Shown here: positions 1 to 7,892 of the stretch, piece after piece
How the letters are laid out: the number at the start of each line of letters is the position of its first letter
How positions within the stretch are numbered: the stretch's first letter is position 1
From: an uncultured Flavobacteriales bacterium
GTDB taxonomy: Bacteria; Bacteroidota; Bacteroidia; Flavobacteriales_D; Sanyastnellaceae
Assembly: GCA_938082505.1 (NCBI GenBank)
Contig: CALLLH010000005.1
Coordinates: 186,001-250,000, forward strand
Direction of reading: 5' to 3'
Length of the DNA stretch: 64,000 nucleotides
Notes under the pieces: model-generated
Databases searched by the model: none
Seen by the model: the letters and a program-made list of their open reading frames with translations, nothing else
What the model was told of the DNA's origin: nothing
Program-made: the position numbers and the translations under genes

Positions 1-386
1 CCATCCGTTGCATAGAACCGCCACACTCCGCTCGGCTGGTCCTTTTCGTGTTGGCCTTCGATGTGCGGAGTCCCACCGGGATGCCAGGTGCGGAAGAGGC
101 CTTGTTTGATTCCGTCAGCATAGGTGACCTGACTCCATGGAAGCCCGTCCTCTCGGTAGGTGTTCCAGGTTCCCTGCCGCAGGCCCTCCACCAGCTTTCC
201 GCGGGTATGGATGCGCCCGTTCTTGTGGTATTGCTGGACATCTTCCCCCCCAGTTTCGACATCTGTGGAGCGGACCTCCTTGGGTGTCCCCTGCTCGTCC
301 CAGGTGTCGACTACGCGTTCCCTGCCTTCAAAATGGCAGGCGCTGAGCAGGCAGGCCGCGGTAAGCAAGGTGAGGTAAGGCTTCAT
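1..386 (-). CDS. MORN-repeat lipoprotein, YwqK-like (3' end outside window)
   Basis: Read on the minus strand from ATG at 386 and still open at base 1, so at least 128 codons with the C-terminus missing. The product starts with a lipoprotein signal (MKPYLTLLTAACLLSAC), then a short linker and repeats of the type YHKNGRIHTRGKLVEGLRQG and YREDGLPWSQVTYADGIKQG. These match the MORN-like 'toxin-antitoxin YwqK antitoxin' repeats common in Bacteroidota, where they are usually free-standing envelope lipoproteins; the antitoxin label is a database tradition and no toxin is visible. The start overlaps the stop of the upstream polyprenyl synthase gene (ATGA), so the two are probably translationally coupled. 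The molecular role is unknown. Confidence 0.8.
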   Translation of the reverse strand, partial: MKPYLTLLTAACLLSACHFEGRERVVDTWDEQGTPKEVRSTDVETGGEDVQQYHKNGRIHTRGKLVEGLRQGTWNTYREDGLPWSQVTYADGIKQGLFRTWHPGGTPHIEGQHEKDQPSGVWRFYATD

Positions 387-1357
387 TTCTTGCGGGAAAT
401 CGTAAAGTCGACGAGGTTGGCGAGTGCGGTCCTGGCGTCTCCCGCGGGCAAGGCCTCGAGCAACGCCAGCGCACGGTCGCGGTGTTCCTGCATCCTTTGC
501 TCCGCGTAAGCCATGCCGGGACCTGCCAAGATGCGTTCCATGAGGGCTTGGGCAAGGGCGGGGTCTTCCTTGCTTTTCTTGATGCCGCGCACGGTCTTCC
601 TCCTCTCCATGGAGCCCATGGATTGCAGGGTGTGGATCAAAGGCAGGGTCATCTTCCGCTCCTTGATGTCACCCCCGGTTGGCTTGCCGGTGGAGGATGA
701 AGGCGAGAAATCGAGCAGGTCGTCCTTGATCTGAAAGGCGATGCCCATTTCCTCTCCGAACCGGCGCATGTGTTCCACTTGTTCCGCGTTGCCACCCGCG
801 CTGGCCGTTCCCGCGGCGCAGCACGCGGCGATGAGGGAGGCCGTCTTGCGGCGGATGATGTCGAAATACACGGATTCCGTGATGTCGAGTCGCCTTGCCT
901 TCTCGATTTGGAGAAGTTCGCCCTCACTCATGGCTTCGACAGCCTTGGAGGTGATGCGGAGGAGGTCGATGCCCTCGTGTTCCATCGAGATGAGCAACCC
1001 CCTTGAGAGCAGGTAATCTCCGACCAGGACCGCCACCTTGGACTTCCAGAGGGCGTTGATGGAGAGGAATCCGCGCCGGGTATCTGCCGCATCGACCACA
1101 TCGTCGTGCACGAGGGTGGCGGTATGGAGCAGTTCAATCAGGGTCGCGGCGATATGGCTGCGTTCCGTGGTTCCGCCGTTGGCCGCTGCACTCAGATAGA
1201 CCAACAGGGGCCGCATCTGCTTCCCCTTGGAACGCACGATGTATCGTGTGATGTGGTCAAGGAGGGGGACGGAAGTCCGCATGGCCTCTTTGAAGTGCCC
1301 TTGGAATTCACGCATTTCGCGGTCCACGGGCTGCCGGATGGTGGCGAGATTGGCCAT
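383..1357 (-). CDS. Polyprenyl diphosphate synthase (IspB/IspA family)
   Basis: Trans-type isoprenyl diphosphate synthase of 324 residues, condensing isopentenyl diphosphate onto an allylic primer in quinone or lipid-carrier synthesis. Both aspartate-rich motifs are present: DDVVD followed by ADTRRG near residue 90, and IKDDLLDF near residue 212, with GKPTGGDIKERKMTLP after it, all typical of long-chain (octaprenyl-type) synthases. Menaquinone side-chain synthesis is the likely role in this phylum, by inference. The start chosen (MANLATIRQP) lies only 4 bases downstream of a TAACTTCG promoter-like element (1362-1369). The 3' end overlaps the next lipoprotein gene by 4 bases. Divergent from yicC. 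Confidence 0.93.
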   Translation of the reverse strand: MANLATIRQPVDREMREFQGHFKEAMRTSVPLLDHITRYIVRSKGKQMRPLLVYLSAAANGGTTERSHIAATLIELLHTATLVHDDVVDAADTRRGFLSINALWKSKVAVLVGDYLLSRGLLISMEHEGIDLLRITSKAVEAMSEGELLQIEKARRLDITESVYFDIIRRKTASLIAACCAAGTASAGGNAEQVEHMRRFGEEMGIAFQIKDDLLDFSPSSSTGKPTGGDIKERKMTLPLIHTLQSMGSMERRKTVRGIKKSKEDPALAQALMERILAGPGMAYAEQRMQEHRDRALALLEALPAGDARTALANLVDFTISRKK

Positions 1358-1361
1358 GAAG

Positions 1362-1369
1362 CGAAGTTA
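1362..1369 (-). promoter_or_regulatory. -7-like element TAACTTCG, 4 bases before the polyprenyl synthase ATG
   Basis: The minus strand reads TAACTTCG-CTTC-ATG. It resembles the Bacteroidota primary-sigma -7 consensus TAnnTTTG with one change. No convincing -33 TTG lies 17-22 bases upstream. If functional, transcription would begin at or next to the start codon. Confidence 0.45.
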
Positions 1370-1409
1370 CCTTCCCAACCTCTGGGAGCGTCAGGTGGGG
1401 TCGTGGATG

Positions 1410-1416
1410 TATTTTG
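1410..1416 (+). promoter_or_regulatory. -7-like element TATTTTG, 4 bases before the yicC ATG
   Basis: The plus strand reads TATTTTG-CGGC-ATG. It is a shortened TAn(1-2)TTTG element. It shares a 63-base divergent intergenic region with the element for the polyprenyl synthase on the other strand. No clear -33 box. Confidence 0.4.
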
Positions 1417-1420
1417 CGGC

Positions 1421-2311
1421 ATGATCCTGTCCATGACCGGCTACGGCAAGGCCGAAGCGCACATCGGAGCGCGCAAGTACACGGTGGAAATCCGGTCACT
1501 CAACGGGAAGGGACTTGACCTGTCCGTGCGCATGCCCTCTCATTTCCGCGAGAAGGAAATGGAATTCAGAAAGGAGGTTGGAAAGGTTGTGGGACGCGGC
1601 AAGACGGACTGTTTCGTTCACTTCGAATCGGATGCCGCCGATGTGCGCCACGAGGTCAATGCTGCGCTGGTTCAGCAATACGTGGACCAACTCGATGTTG
1701 TTTTCGAGGCCAACGGGGTGCCCCCCTCGAATGTCGACGGCCAAAACCAGAAGCTTCAATCCGCGCTGCGGTTTCCCGATGTGGTCAGCGCCACCCGGGA
1801 TACGCTCGACGAGAACGAATGGAAGGGCCTCCAGGGCCTCGTCCACGAAGCCTGTGCCGGGCTGGTGGCCTACCGGACCCAGGAGGGCGCCACGCTCGAG
1901 CTGGACTTCAGGCAGCGGGTCGGCCGGATCGACCAGCTCCGCGCAGAACTCGAACCGCTGCTGGAGGCACGGACCGCGAGGGTGAGGAGCAAACTCAGGG
2001 CCCACATCGAAGCCGATCTCCCGCGGGACCGGGTGGACGAGAACCGGTTCGAGCAGGAGCTCATCTTCTACCTCGAGAAGCTCGATGTGACGGAGGAATT
2101 GGTCCGACTCAAGGCCAATTGCGACTATTTCATGGAAATGCTCGACTCGGAATCGGGCCAGGGCAAGAAGTTGGGTTTCATCAGCCAGGAAATTGGCCGG
2201 GAGATCAACACCTTGGGAAGCAAGAGTCAGGATGCGGGCATGCAGCGCATCGTCGTCCAGATGAAGGACGAACTCGAGAAAGTCAAGGAACAGGTGCTCA
2301 ACATATTGTGA
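1421..2311 (+). CDS. yicC: YicC/YloC-family endoribonuclease
   Basis: 296 residues beginning MILSMTGYGKAEA, the family's hallmark N-terminus. The C-terminal part (DRVDENRFEQEL, then LDVTEELVRLKAN and GKKLGFISQEIGREINTLGSK) is the conserved block of the YicC C-terminal domain. E. coli YicC is reported to be an RNase that affects small-RNA stability; function here is by homology. ATG at 1421 was chosen over a much longer upstream open frame because the family begins at MxxSMTGYG. It is followed by gmk and nadD, a common Bacteroidota order (yicC-gmk-nadD). The upstream open frame from 1106 is only a shadow of the polyprenyl synthase. Confidence 0.92.
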   Translation: MILSMTGYGKAEAHIGARKYTVEIRSLNGKGLDLSVRMPSHFREKEMEFRKEVGKVVGRGKTDCFVHFESDAADVRHEVNAALVQQYVDQLDVVFEANGVPPSNVDGQNQKLQSALRFPDVVSATRDTLDENEWKGLQGLVHEACAGLVAYRTQEGATLELDFRQRVGRIDQLRAELEPLLEARTARVRSKLRAHIEADLPRDRVDENRFEQELIFYLEKLDVTEELVRLKANCDYFMEMLDSESGQGKKLGFISQEIGREINTLGSKSQDAGMQRIVVQMKDELEKVKEQVLNIL

Positions 2312-2367
2312 TAGAGAATCCAACCAAGCAGGAAGCGGTGTCCCAGGGGAACCAGACAAGCCAAATC

Positions 2368-2946
2368 ATGAAGGCCATCGCCTTTTCGGCACCATCCGGT
2401 GCGGGCAAGACGACCCTGGTCCACCGCCTCATGGGCCATCGTGCGGACCTCGCCTTCAGCATCTCGGCGACCAACAGGCCATTGCGGGGCCAAGAGGTGA
2501 ATGGAGCGGACTATTATTTCTTTTCCACCGAGGAATTCCTGTCCCGCGCCGAGCAGGGTGAATTCCTCGAATGGGAGGAAGTCTATTCGGGGCGCTACTA
2601 TGGCACGCTCAAAACCGAGATCGAGCGCCACTGGAAAAGACAGCGTCACATCTTGTTCGACGTGGATGTCGAGGGCGGACTGAGGCTGAAGGAGCTTTTG
2701 GGAGACCAAGTGCTGACCGTATTCGTTCGACCTCCTTCGCTCGAGGTACTGGAGCAGCGACTGCGGGCCCGGGGAACGGATTCCGAAGCAGACATTGAGA
2801 GAAGGATGTCCAAGGCGGGCGCCGAGATGAAGCTGGCCTCCGGTTTTGACTTGGAATTGGTGAATGGAGATTTGGAGAAGGCCACGTCGGAATTGTTCCA
2901 TTGGGCCGATGGGTTCCTGGGCAAGGCCGAATCCCCTGCGGAATGA
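2368..2946 (+). CDS. gmk: Guanylate kinase
   Basis: 192 residues. It phosphorylates GMP to GDP with ATP. The P-loop FSAPSGAGKTTLVHR is at the N-terminus, followed by the GMP-binding segment SISATNRPLRGQEVNGADYY, the FLEWEEVYSGRYYGT block and the DVDVEGG motif. Length is normal for the family. ATG at 2368 is preferred because it gives the standard short lead (MKAIAFSAPSG). A GTG at 2308 that overlaps the yicC stop would add 20 residues and cannot be excluded. The stop overlaps the nadD start by 3 bases within ATGA. Confidence 0.95.
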   Translation: MKAIAFSAPSGAGKTTLVHRLMGHRADLAFSISATNRPLRGQEVNGADYYFFSTEEFLSRAEQGEFLEWEEVYSGRYYGTLKTEIERHWKRQRHILFDVDVEGGLRLKELLGDQVLTVFVRPPSLEVLEQRLRARGTDSEADIERRMSKAGAEMKLASGFDLELVNGDLEKATSELFHWADGFLGKAESPAE

Positions 2947-3545
2947 CGGTTGGACTGTATTTCGGCTCTTTCAATCCCATCCACACGGGACACCTCATCA
3001 TCGGTCAGCACATGCTCACCCATCATGGACTGGACGAGGTATGGTTCGTGGTGACCCCGCAGAATCCGATGAAGCCGGCGGACGAACTCGCACCGGAGGA
3101 GGACCGCTTGGAAATGGTGCGCAGGACCGTTGCGGACAACCCGCGCCTCAAGGCGGTGGACGTGGAGTTTGGGCTTCCGAGGCCCAACTACACGGCGCAC
3201 ACGATGGATTTTCTGCGCCGGCGGCACCCGGATTGGGAGTTTCGCATCATCATCGGTCAAGACAACCTGCGCACACTTCAGCAATGGGCGCGCTGGCGCG
3301 AATTGATCGATGGCTTCGGTTTTCTGGTTTATCCGAGGGCCCGCACGGAGGGCGAAGAGCCCTCAGTTGGAACGGTCTCTCCTGATGGTGAGGGCATCGT
3401 GATGAGTCCCGCACCGATCATCAGTATTTCGAGCACTTACCTGCGCAATGCGCTGGCCAAGGGAGATTCCGCCCGTTATCTGTTGCCGGATGCCGCCTCG
3501 GCGTACATCAGGAAACACGGACTTTACGAGTTCGCCCCCTCCTGA
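2943..3545 (+). CDS. nadD: Nicotinate-nucleotide adenylyltransferase
   Basis: 200 residues. It adenylates nicotinate mononucleotide in NAD synthesis. The nucleotidyltransferase signature GLYFGSFNPIHTGHLIIG, with the HxGH motif, is at residues 4-21, and the C-terminal ISSTYLRNALAKG corresponds to the family ISSTxIR motif. The ATG at 2943 overlaps the gmk stop (ATGA), which fixes the start far better than an upstream in-frame ATG at 2901. It ends 29 bases before the convergent pth gene. Confidence 0.95.
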   Translation: MTVGLYFGSFNPIHTGHLIIGQHMLTHHGLDEVWFVVTPQNPMKPADELAPEEDRLEMVRRTVADNPRLKAVDVEFGLPRPNYTAHTMDFLRRRHPDWEFRIIIGQDNLRTLQQWARWRELIDGFGFLVYPRARTEGEEPSVGTVSPDGEGIVMSPAPIISISSTYLRNALAKGDSARYLLPDAASAYIRKHGLYEFAPS

Positions 3546-3574
3546 ACGCGCATCTCCGCGCTGAAGAGGGTCGA

Positions 3575-4138
3575 TCAGGTGTTGTTGAACGTGTTCATCG
3601 TGCGCTGAAGGCCGATGAAAGCAAAGGAGCGCAGCAGCTCCACCGTCCGGCCGAGCCTTTCATCCAGCGCGCGTTGTTCTTCCTGAAAGAATGGGCCGAG
3701 CACATGGTCCACCTGCCGACCCGGTCCGAAGTCCGCTCCCACTCCGAAACGCAGGCGCGGGTATTGGGACGTACCCAATACCGCCTCGATGTCCTTCAAT
3801 CCATTGTGTCCCCCATCGCTGCCCTTTGCACGGATGCGCAGCGTTCCGAAAGGCAGGTTGATGTCGTCCGTTACCACCATCAGGCGGTCCACCCCGACTT
3901 TTTCGGTGTCCATCCAGTAGCGCACGGCCTTGCCACTGAGGTTCATGAAGGTGGAGGGCTTCAAGAGGACCAGTTGCCTTCCCTTGTGCCGACAGCGCGC
4001 GACCTCCCCCAGGCGGTCGGAGGCAAAGGGGGCTCCGGACGCCTCGGCAAGGGCATCCACGGCCATGAAGCCGATGTTGTGTCGTGTTCGGGCATACTCG
4101 GCCCCGGGATTTCCGAGGCCGACCAGCAGGAACTTCAT
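3575..4138 (-). CDS. pth: Peptidyl-tRNA hydrolase
   Basis: 187 residues, the normal bacterial Pth1 length. It releases peptidyl groups from tRNAs dropped by stalled ribosomes. Asn10 (LVGLGNPG) and the catalytic His20 (RTRHNIGF) are in their standard positions. LKPSTFMNLSGKAV, VTDDINLPFGTLRIRAKGSD and GGHNGLKDIE supply the other active-site residues. It is last in a minus-strand run prs-rplY-pth with 24 bases between rplY and pth, an order often seen across bacteria. Confidence 0.96.
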   Translation of the reverse strand: MKFLLVGLGNPGAEYARTRHNIGFMAVDALAEASGAPFASDRLGEVARCRHKGRQLVLLKPSTFMNLSGKAVRYWMDTEKVGVDRLMVVTDDINLPFGTLRIRAKGSDGGHNGLKDIEAVLGTSQYPRLRFGVGADFGPGRQVDHVLGPFFQEEQRALDERLGRTVELLRSFAFIGLQRTMNTFNNT

Positions 4139-4162
4139 CGTTGCGGGGAGCGAGACGGCGGA

Positions 4163-4774
4163 TTACTCCTCACCGCCCTCCTCAGCACCTTCACCGTCCT
4201 CCTCTCCCACTACAGCAGCAGCAGACATGGCAGCACGGGTACGGCGCACTCCGAGTACGACAGCAGACTCGTTCAGGGGCACCGTGCATCCTTCGACGGT
4301 AAGATCGCTAACGCGGAGCGAGTCACCGATTTCGAGGGGGGTGATGTCCAACAGGACGGCCTCCGGAATCTGGGCAGCAAGTCCGACCACGGGGAGGCGG
4401 CGGTACACGACGTGCAGGCGGCCTCCGTTTCGGACACCGACGCTGGTGCCTTCCGTGCGGACGGGCAGTTTGACCCGGATGGGCTTGTCCGCGAAAACCT
4501 GAAGCAGGTCGATGTGGACGATCCGGTCCGTGACGGGGTGGAATTGGACATCCTGGACGACACAATCGTAGGTCGTGCCGCCGACCTCGAAGTTCAACAG
4601 GTATGTCTCAGGGGTGAAGATCAGCTTGTTCAGCTGGACCTCGTTCACATGGAAGTGAACCTGCTCGGAGCCGCCGTACAGCACACCGGGAACCAGTCCC
4701 TTGGCGCGCAAGTCGGCCGCATCCTTTTTCCCTACGCCCTCTCTCGGAGAGCCGCTCAATGATGCAGTTTTCAT
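4163..4774 (-). CDS. rplY: 50S ribosomal protein L25/Ctc, long form
   Basis: 203 residues: an N-terminal L25 domain that binds 5S rRNA (SGSPREGVGKKDAADLRAKG, VPGVLYGG) followed by the TL5/Ctc C-terminal beta domain (IPEAVLLDITPLEIGDSLRV). The extreme C-terminus is a low-complexity acidic tail rich in Glu and Gly, as in many L25/Ctc proteins. It lies 9 bases downstream of prs and is probably transcribed with it. Confidence 0.94.
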   Translation of the reverse strand: MKTASLSGSPREGVGKKDAADLRAKGLVPGVLYGGSEQVHFHVNEVQLNKLIFTPETYLLNFEVGGTTYDCVVQDVQFHPVTDRIVHIDLLQVFADKPIRVKLPVRTEGTSVGVRNGGRLHVVYRRLPVVGLAAQIPEAVLLDITPLEIGDSLRVSDLTVEGCTVPLNESAVVLGVRRTRAAMSAAAVVGEEDGEGAEEGGEE

Positions 4775-4783
4775 GGTGTTGTA

Positions 4784-5728
4784 TTAGGTAATGAGAAAAT
4801 GCGAACTGATGGACTCGTTCTGAACCAGACAACGGATCACCGTTGCAAACAGGTCGGAGCAGTCCAATACTGTAATCTTGTTTGTGGGTTTGTCGTCCTT
4901 CAGCGGGATGCTGTCCGTGACGACGAGTTCGGTCAGGGCGCTCTCCTCGATCCGCTCATAAGCGGGACCGGAAAGCACAGCATGGGTACAGACCGCGCGG
5001 ACGCTGCGGGCACCGTGCTCCATCATCATGTCGGCTGCCTTGGTGAGTGTACCACCGGTATCGCAGATGTCATCCACGAGCACGACATCCTTGTCCTTCA
5101 CGTCACCGATCACCCTCATGCTGGCGACCTCATTGGCGACTTTCCGCTGCTTGTAGCAGATGGCCATGTCCACCCCGAGGTATTTCGCAAAGGAGTTTGC
5201 CCGCTTGGTTCCGCCCGTATCCGGCGTTGCGATCAGCAGGTTTTCCGATCCGAGATGTTCGAGATAGGGCAGGAAAATGGCTGAACCATAGATGTGGTCC
5301 ACGGGGACCTCGAAGAACCCTTGGATTTGGTCTGCATGCAAATCCATGGTGATCAAGCGGTCCACGCCTGCCGCGGTCAGCATGTTCGCCACGAGCTTGG
5401 CTCCTATGGCCACCCTGGGTGCATCCTTCCGGTCCTGACGCGCAAAGCCGAAATAGGGAATCACGGCGACGACGCGTTTGGCGGAAGCCCGTTTCGCCGC
5501 ATCGATGAGCATCAACAACTCCATGAGGTTGTCGGATGGCGGGAAAGTGCTCTGCACGATCACAACCTCCTTTCCCCTGACGGTCTCCTCGATGCTGACG
5601 CGGAACTCCCCATCGAGGAATGTCGTCATCTTGGTTTCGCACATCGGGATGCCATAGGCCATAGCAATCTTGGACCCAAGTTCTTGGGATGCAGAGCCTG
5701 CCATTATGCGCATGGGATGGTCTTGCAT
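4784..5728 (-). CDS. prs: Ribose-phosphate pyrophosphokinase (PRPP synthase)
   Basis: 314 residues. It makes PRPP from ribose 5-phosphate and ATP for nucleotide, His, Trp and NAD synthesis. Family motifs seen: FLDGEFRVSIEETVRGK, VVAVIPYFGFARQDRKD, MDLHADQIQGFF, and the PRPP loop VVLVDDICDTGGTLTKAA. ATG at 5728 (MQDHPMRIMAGSASQEL) gives the usual length; ATGs at 5713 and 5704 are possible alternatives. The much longer open frame upstream runs into the histidine kinase gene and is not supported. A TATCTTTG element lies 17 bases upstream. Confidence 0.95.
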   Translation of the reverse strand: MQDHPMRIMAGSASQELGSKIAMAYGIPMCETKMTTFLDGEFRVSIEETVRGKEVVIVQSTFPPSDNLMELLMLIDAAKRASAKRVVAVIPYFGFARQDRKDAPRVAIGAKLVANMLTAAGVDRLITMDLHADQIQGFFEVPVDHIYGSAIFLPYLEHLGSENLLIATPDTGGTKRANSFAKYLGVDMAICYKQRKVANEVASMRVIGDVKDKDVVLVDDICDTGGTLTKAADMMMEHGARSVRAVCTHAVLSGPAYERIEESALTELVVTDSIPLKDDKPTNKITVLDCSDLFATVIRCLVQNESISSHFLIT

Positions 5729-5745
5729 GGCGTGATTCAAGGCCG

Positions 5746-5753
5746 CAAAGATA
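5746..5753 (-). promoter_or_regulatory. -7-like element TATCTTTG upstream of prs
   Basis: A perfect match to the Bacteroidota -7 consensus TAnnTTTG on the minus strand, 17 bases before the prs ATG. No clear -33 TTG. It sits back-to-back with the histidine kinase element. Confidence 0.5.
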
Positions 5754-5783
5754 GTTAGGAGCCGAATGCCCCTGACGTCCCTG

Positions 5784-5791
5784 TAATTTTG
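5784..5791 (+). promoter_or_regulatory. -7-like element TAATTTTG, 4 bases before the histidine kinase ATG
   Basis: A perfect TAnnTTTG match, followed by GCAC and then ATG at 5796. The predicted transcription start would coincide with the start codon. The -33 region is not recognisable. Confidence 0.5.
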
Positions 5792-5795
5792 GCAC

Positions 5796-7115
5796 ATGAG
5801 ACAGCGCCGCACAGCAGTACTCGTACTGGGCATGGGTGCCTTGCTCACGGGGTTGCTCGCCCTGCAGTTCGGGTGGGTTCGCGCGCTGATCGAGGCGAGG
5901 AGCGACCTGTTCGACGAACAGGCCCGCACGGCCCTCGTGGAGGTGCAGTCCGTTTTGGCGCTCTCCACAGCGGAGTTCCCGCCGCCGCCCGTCACAGGAT
6001 TGGCCCCGGCTTCCGGACCACAAGCGGACAGCCTGGCGGAAGTCAGGGCGAATGGAACGCTGAAGCGGGAGGCGGCCATGATCGTCGCCGACAGTTTGAT
6101 GCAACAGGTGCTCGAAAGCAGGGGCATCGACTTTGAATTCAGATCGGCCCTGCTTGACCGATACGGCCGGCCCATATTTCTCAGGGATGATGATGTCGCA
6201 CTGCTCGAGCAATTCCAGGATGCGGGCTACCGCATACCGGCAGGCGATGCGCGGACCTTGGAGGAAGTGCAGCTGTACACCGTCCATTTCCCGCGGCGGC
6301 GTTTTGCCCTGGCGGGAGACATGTGGATCGAGCTGACGGCGAACCTGCTGTTGATGATTGTCCTGGTCGCATTCACCGTATACGCCGCCAACGGTCTGCG
6401 CAAGGCTGAACACCTGAACCGGCTGAAAAGCGACCTCATCAACAACATGACCCATGAGCTGAAGACGCCCATCTCCACCATCGGCTTGGCGGGAGAGGCC
6501 CTGCTCGACGAGGAAATGTCATCGGACCCGGAGAACATGCGGTATTACGTGCAGCTCATCCGCTCCGAGAACAAACGCTTGGGTCTGCTCGTCGAGAACG
6601 TGCTCCGCGCGGCCATGCTGGACCAAGGCGAATTGGAGCTGTACCGACAAGCCTTGAATTTCCACGACCTGGTCAAGGAAGTCATGCGCAATCAGGCCAT
6701 CCACATCAAGAAACAGGGCGGCTCGACGACCACACAGCTCAATGCAACCGACCCTGTGGTCATGGGGGACCGGACCCATCTGACCAATGTGGTGTTCAAC
6801 CTCGTGGACAACGCCATCAAGTACGGGGGAGAAACCCCACAGCTGCTCGTCAGGTCCTGGAATGACACGGAATCGCTGCACATCGCATTTGTGGACAACG
6901 GCATTGGAATACCCCGCGAACATTTGGGCAAGGTTTTTGATAAGCTGTATCGTGTTCCCACCGGAAATGTGCACGACGTGAAAGGATTTGGACTCGGTTT
7001 GAGCTATGTACAAGCGGTCATGCAGCAACATGATGCGCAAATACGCGTTGTCAGTACGGTCGGTGAGGGCAGCACATTTACCCTGGTCTTTCCCCAAAAG
7101 AAGAAGACAACATGA
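5796..7115 (+). CDS. Membrane sensor histidine kinase
   Basis: 439 residues. A membrane helix near residues 6-26 and a second near 177-199 bracket a periplasmic sensor domain of about 150 residues that I do not recognise. The cytoplasmic part carries HisKA with the phospho-acceptor His220 (LINNMTHELKTPISTIG), the N box (NLVDNAIKYGG), G1 (FVDNGIGIP) and G2 (KGFGLGLSYV). It autophosphorylates and passes the phosphate to the OmpR-type regulator encoded immediately downstream, whose ATG overlaps its stop (ATGA). The signal sensed is unknown. The start is supported by a perfect promoter-like element 4 bases upstream. Confidence 0.93.
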   Translation: MRQRRTAVLVLGMGALLTGLLALQFGWVRALIEARSDLFDEQARTALVEVQSVLALSTAEFPPPPVTGLAPASGPQADSLAEVRANGTLKREAAMIVADSLMQQVLESRGIDFEFRSALLDRYGRPIFLRDDDVALLEQFQDAGYRIPAGDARTLEEVQLYTVHFPRRRFALAGDMWIELTANLLLMIVLVAFTVYAANGLRKAEHLNRLKSDLINNMTHELKTPISTIGLAGEALLDEEMSSDPENMRYYVQLIRSENKRLGLLVENVLRAAMLDQGELELYRQALNFHDLVKEVMRNQAIHIKKQGGSTTTQLNATDPVVMGDRTHLTNVVFNLVDNAIKYGGETPQLLVRSWNDTESLHIAFVDNGIGIPREHLGKVFDKLYRVPTGNVHDVKGFGLGLSYVQAVMQQHDAQIRVVSTVGEGSTFTLVFPQKKKTT

Positions 7116-7807
7116 AACAACAGCTCGACATCCTGCTGTGTGAGGACGACCCCAATCTGGGCAAGCTGCTTCGCGATTTTCTCATCCGCAAGGGCTACAA
7201 CACCACATGGGCACAGGACGGCGCCGATGGCGTCCGTCAGTTCCGCGTGGGTTCGTACGATTTCGTGATCCTCGATGTGATGATGCCCGTAAAGGATGGG
7301 TATCAGGTGGCGGAGGAGATCCGGGGGTTGAACCGTCACGTTCCGATTCTGTTCCTGACGGCCAAGAGCCAGCGGGAGGACACCCTGCAGGGCTTCAAGG
7401 TCGGCGCCGACGATTACATGACGAAGCCGTTCTCCATGGATGAATTGGAGGCCCGCATCGAGGCCATATTGCGGCGCTCGGCAGCGCTGCCTGAATCCAC
7501 GGAGGAAGTGGGCGAGATGACCATCGGGCTGTACAGTTATGACTACAACCGCCAGGAATTGAGGTTGGGTCCGGACGCACAGCGCCTGACCACCAAGGAG
7601 AACGAACTCCTCTTCCTGCTGGCGAAGTCCAAGAATGGGCTGCTCGAGCGGGAATTCGCGCTCAACGCCATTTGGGGCGATGCCAATTATTTCAACGGCA
7701 GGAGCATGGACGTGTACATCGCCAAGTTGCGCAAGCACCTCAAGGAAGACGTCAGGGTGGAAATCCTGAACGTGCACGGAAAGGGTTTCAAGCTCATCGC
7801 GGACTGA
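7112..7807 (+). CDS. OmpR/PhoB-family response regulator
   Basis: 231 residues. The receiver domain has the acidic pocket (LLCEDDPN, residues 8-15), phospho-acceptor Asp55 (YDFVILDVMMPVKDG), FLTAKS and the conserved lysine in MTKPFSMDELEARI. The C-terminal winged-helix DNA-binding domain ends with ANYFNGRSMDVYIAKLRKHL, the recognition helix region of the OmpR/PhoB family. It overlaps the kinase gene by 4 bases, so the pair is co-translated. Target genes cannot be told from the sequence. A hairpin 28 bases after the stop probably ends the transcript. Confidence 0.95.
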   Translation: MKQQLDILLCEDDPNLGKLLRDFLIRKGYNTTWAQDGADGVRQFRVGSYDFVILDVMMPVKDGYQVAEEIRGLNRHVPILFLTAKSQREDTLQGFKVGADDYMTKPFSMDELEARIEAILRRSAALPESTEEVGEMTIGLYSYDYNRQELRLGPDAQRLTTKENELLFLLAKSKNGLLEREFALNAIWGDANYFNGRSMDVYIAKLRKHLKEDVRVEILNVHGKGFKLIAD

Positions 7808-7834
7808 CCGCCTGGGCGGGGCCGGGGAAATTGG

Positions 7835-7858
7835 AAAAGGGGTTTCGCCACCCCTTTT
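7835..7858 (+). terminator. Hairpin terminator after the two-component operon
   Basis: The 8-base inverted repeat AAAAGGGG (7835-7842) / CCCCTTTT (7851-7858) surrounds an 8-base loop. The right arm supplies a run of four T. It lies between the response regulator and dnaG, and the T run is short, so termination may be partial. Confidence 0.5.
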
Positions 7859-7892
7859 CGGGGGTTACCTTGGTTTTCCCTTTTCGGTTCGC

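Noticed and set aside
2308-2367. GTG start for gmk overlapping the yicC stop
   Set aside because: Would add 20 residues before the usual N-terminus; the ATG at 2368 matches family starts better, though it is not excluded.
5130-6455. A 441-codon minus-strand open frame across the prs and histidine kinase genes
   Set aside because: It crosses a divergent promoter region and two real genes in other frames; no domain.
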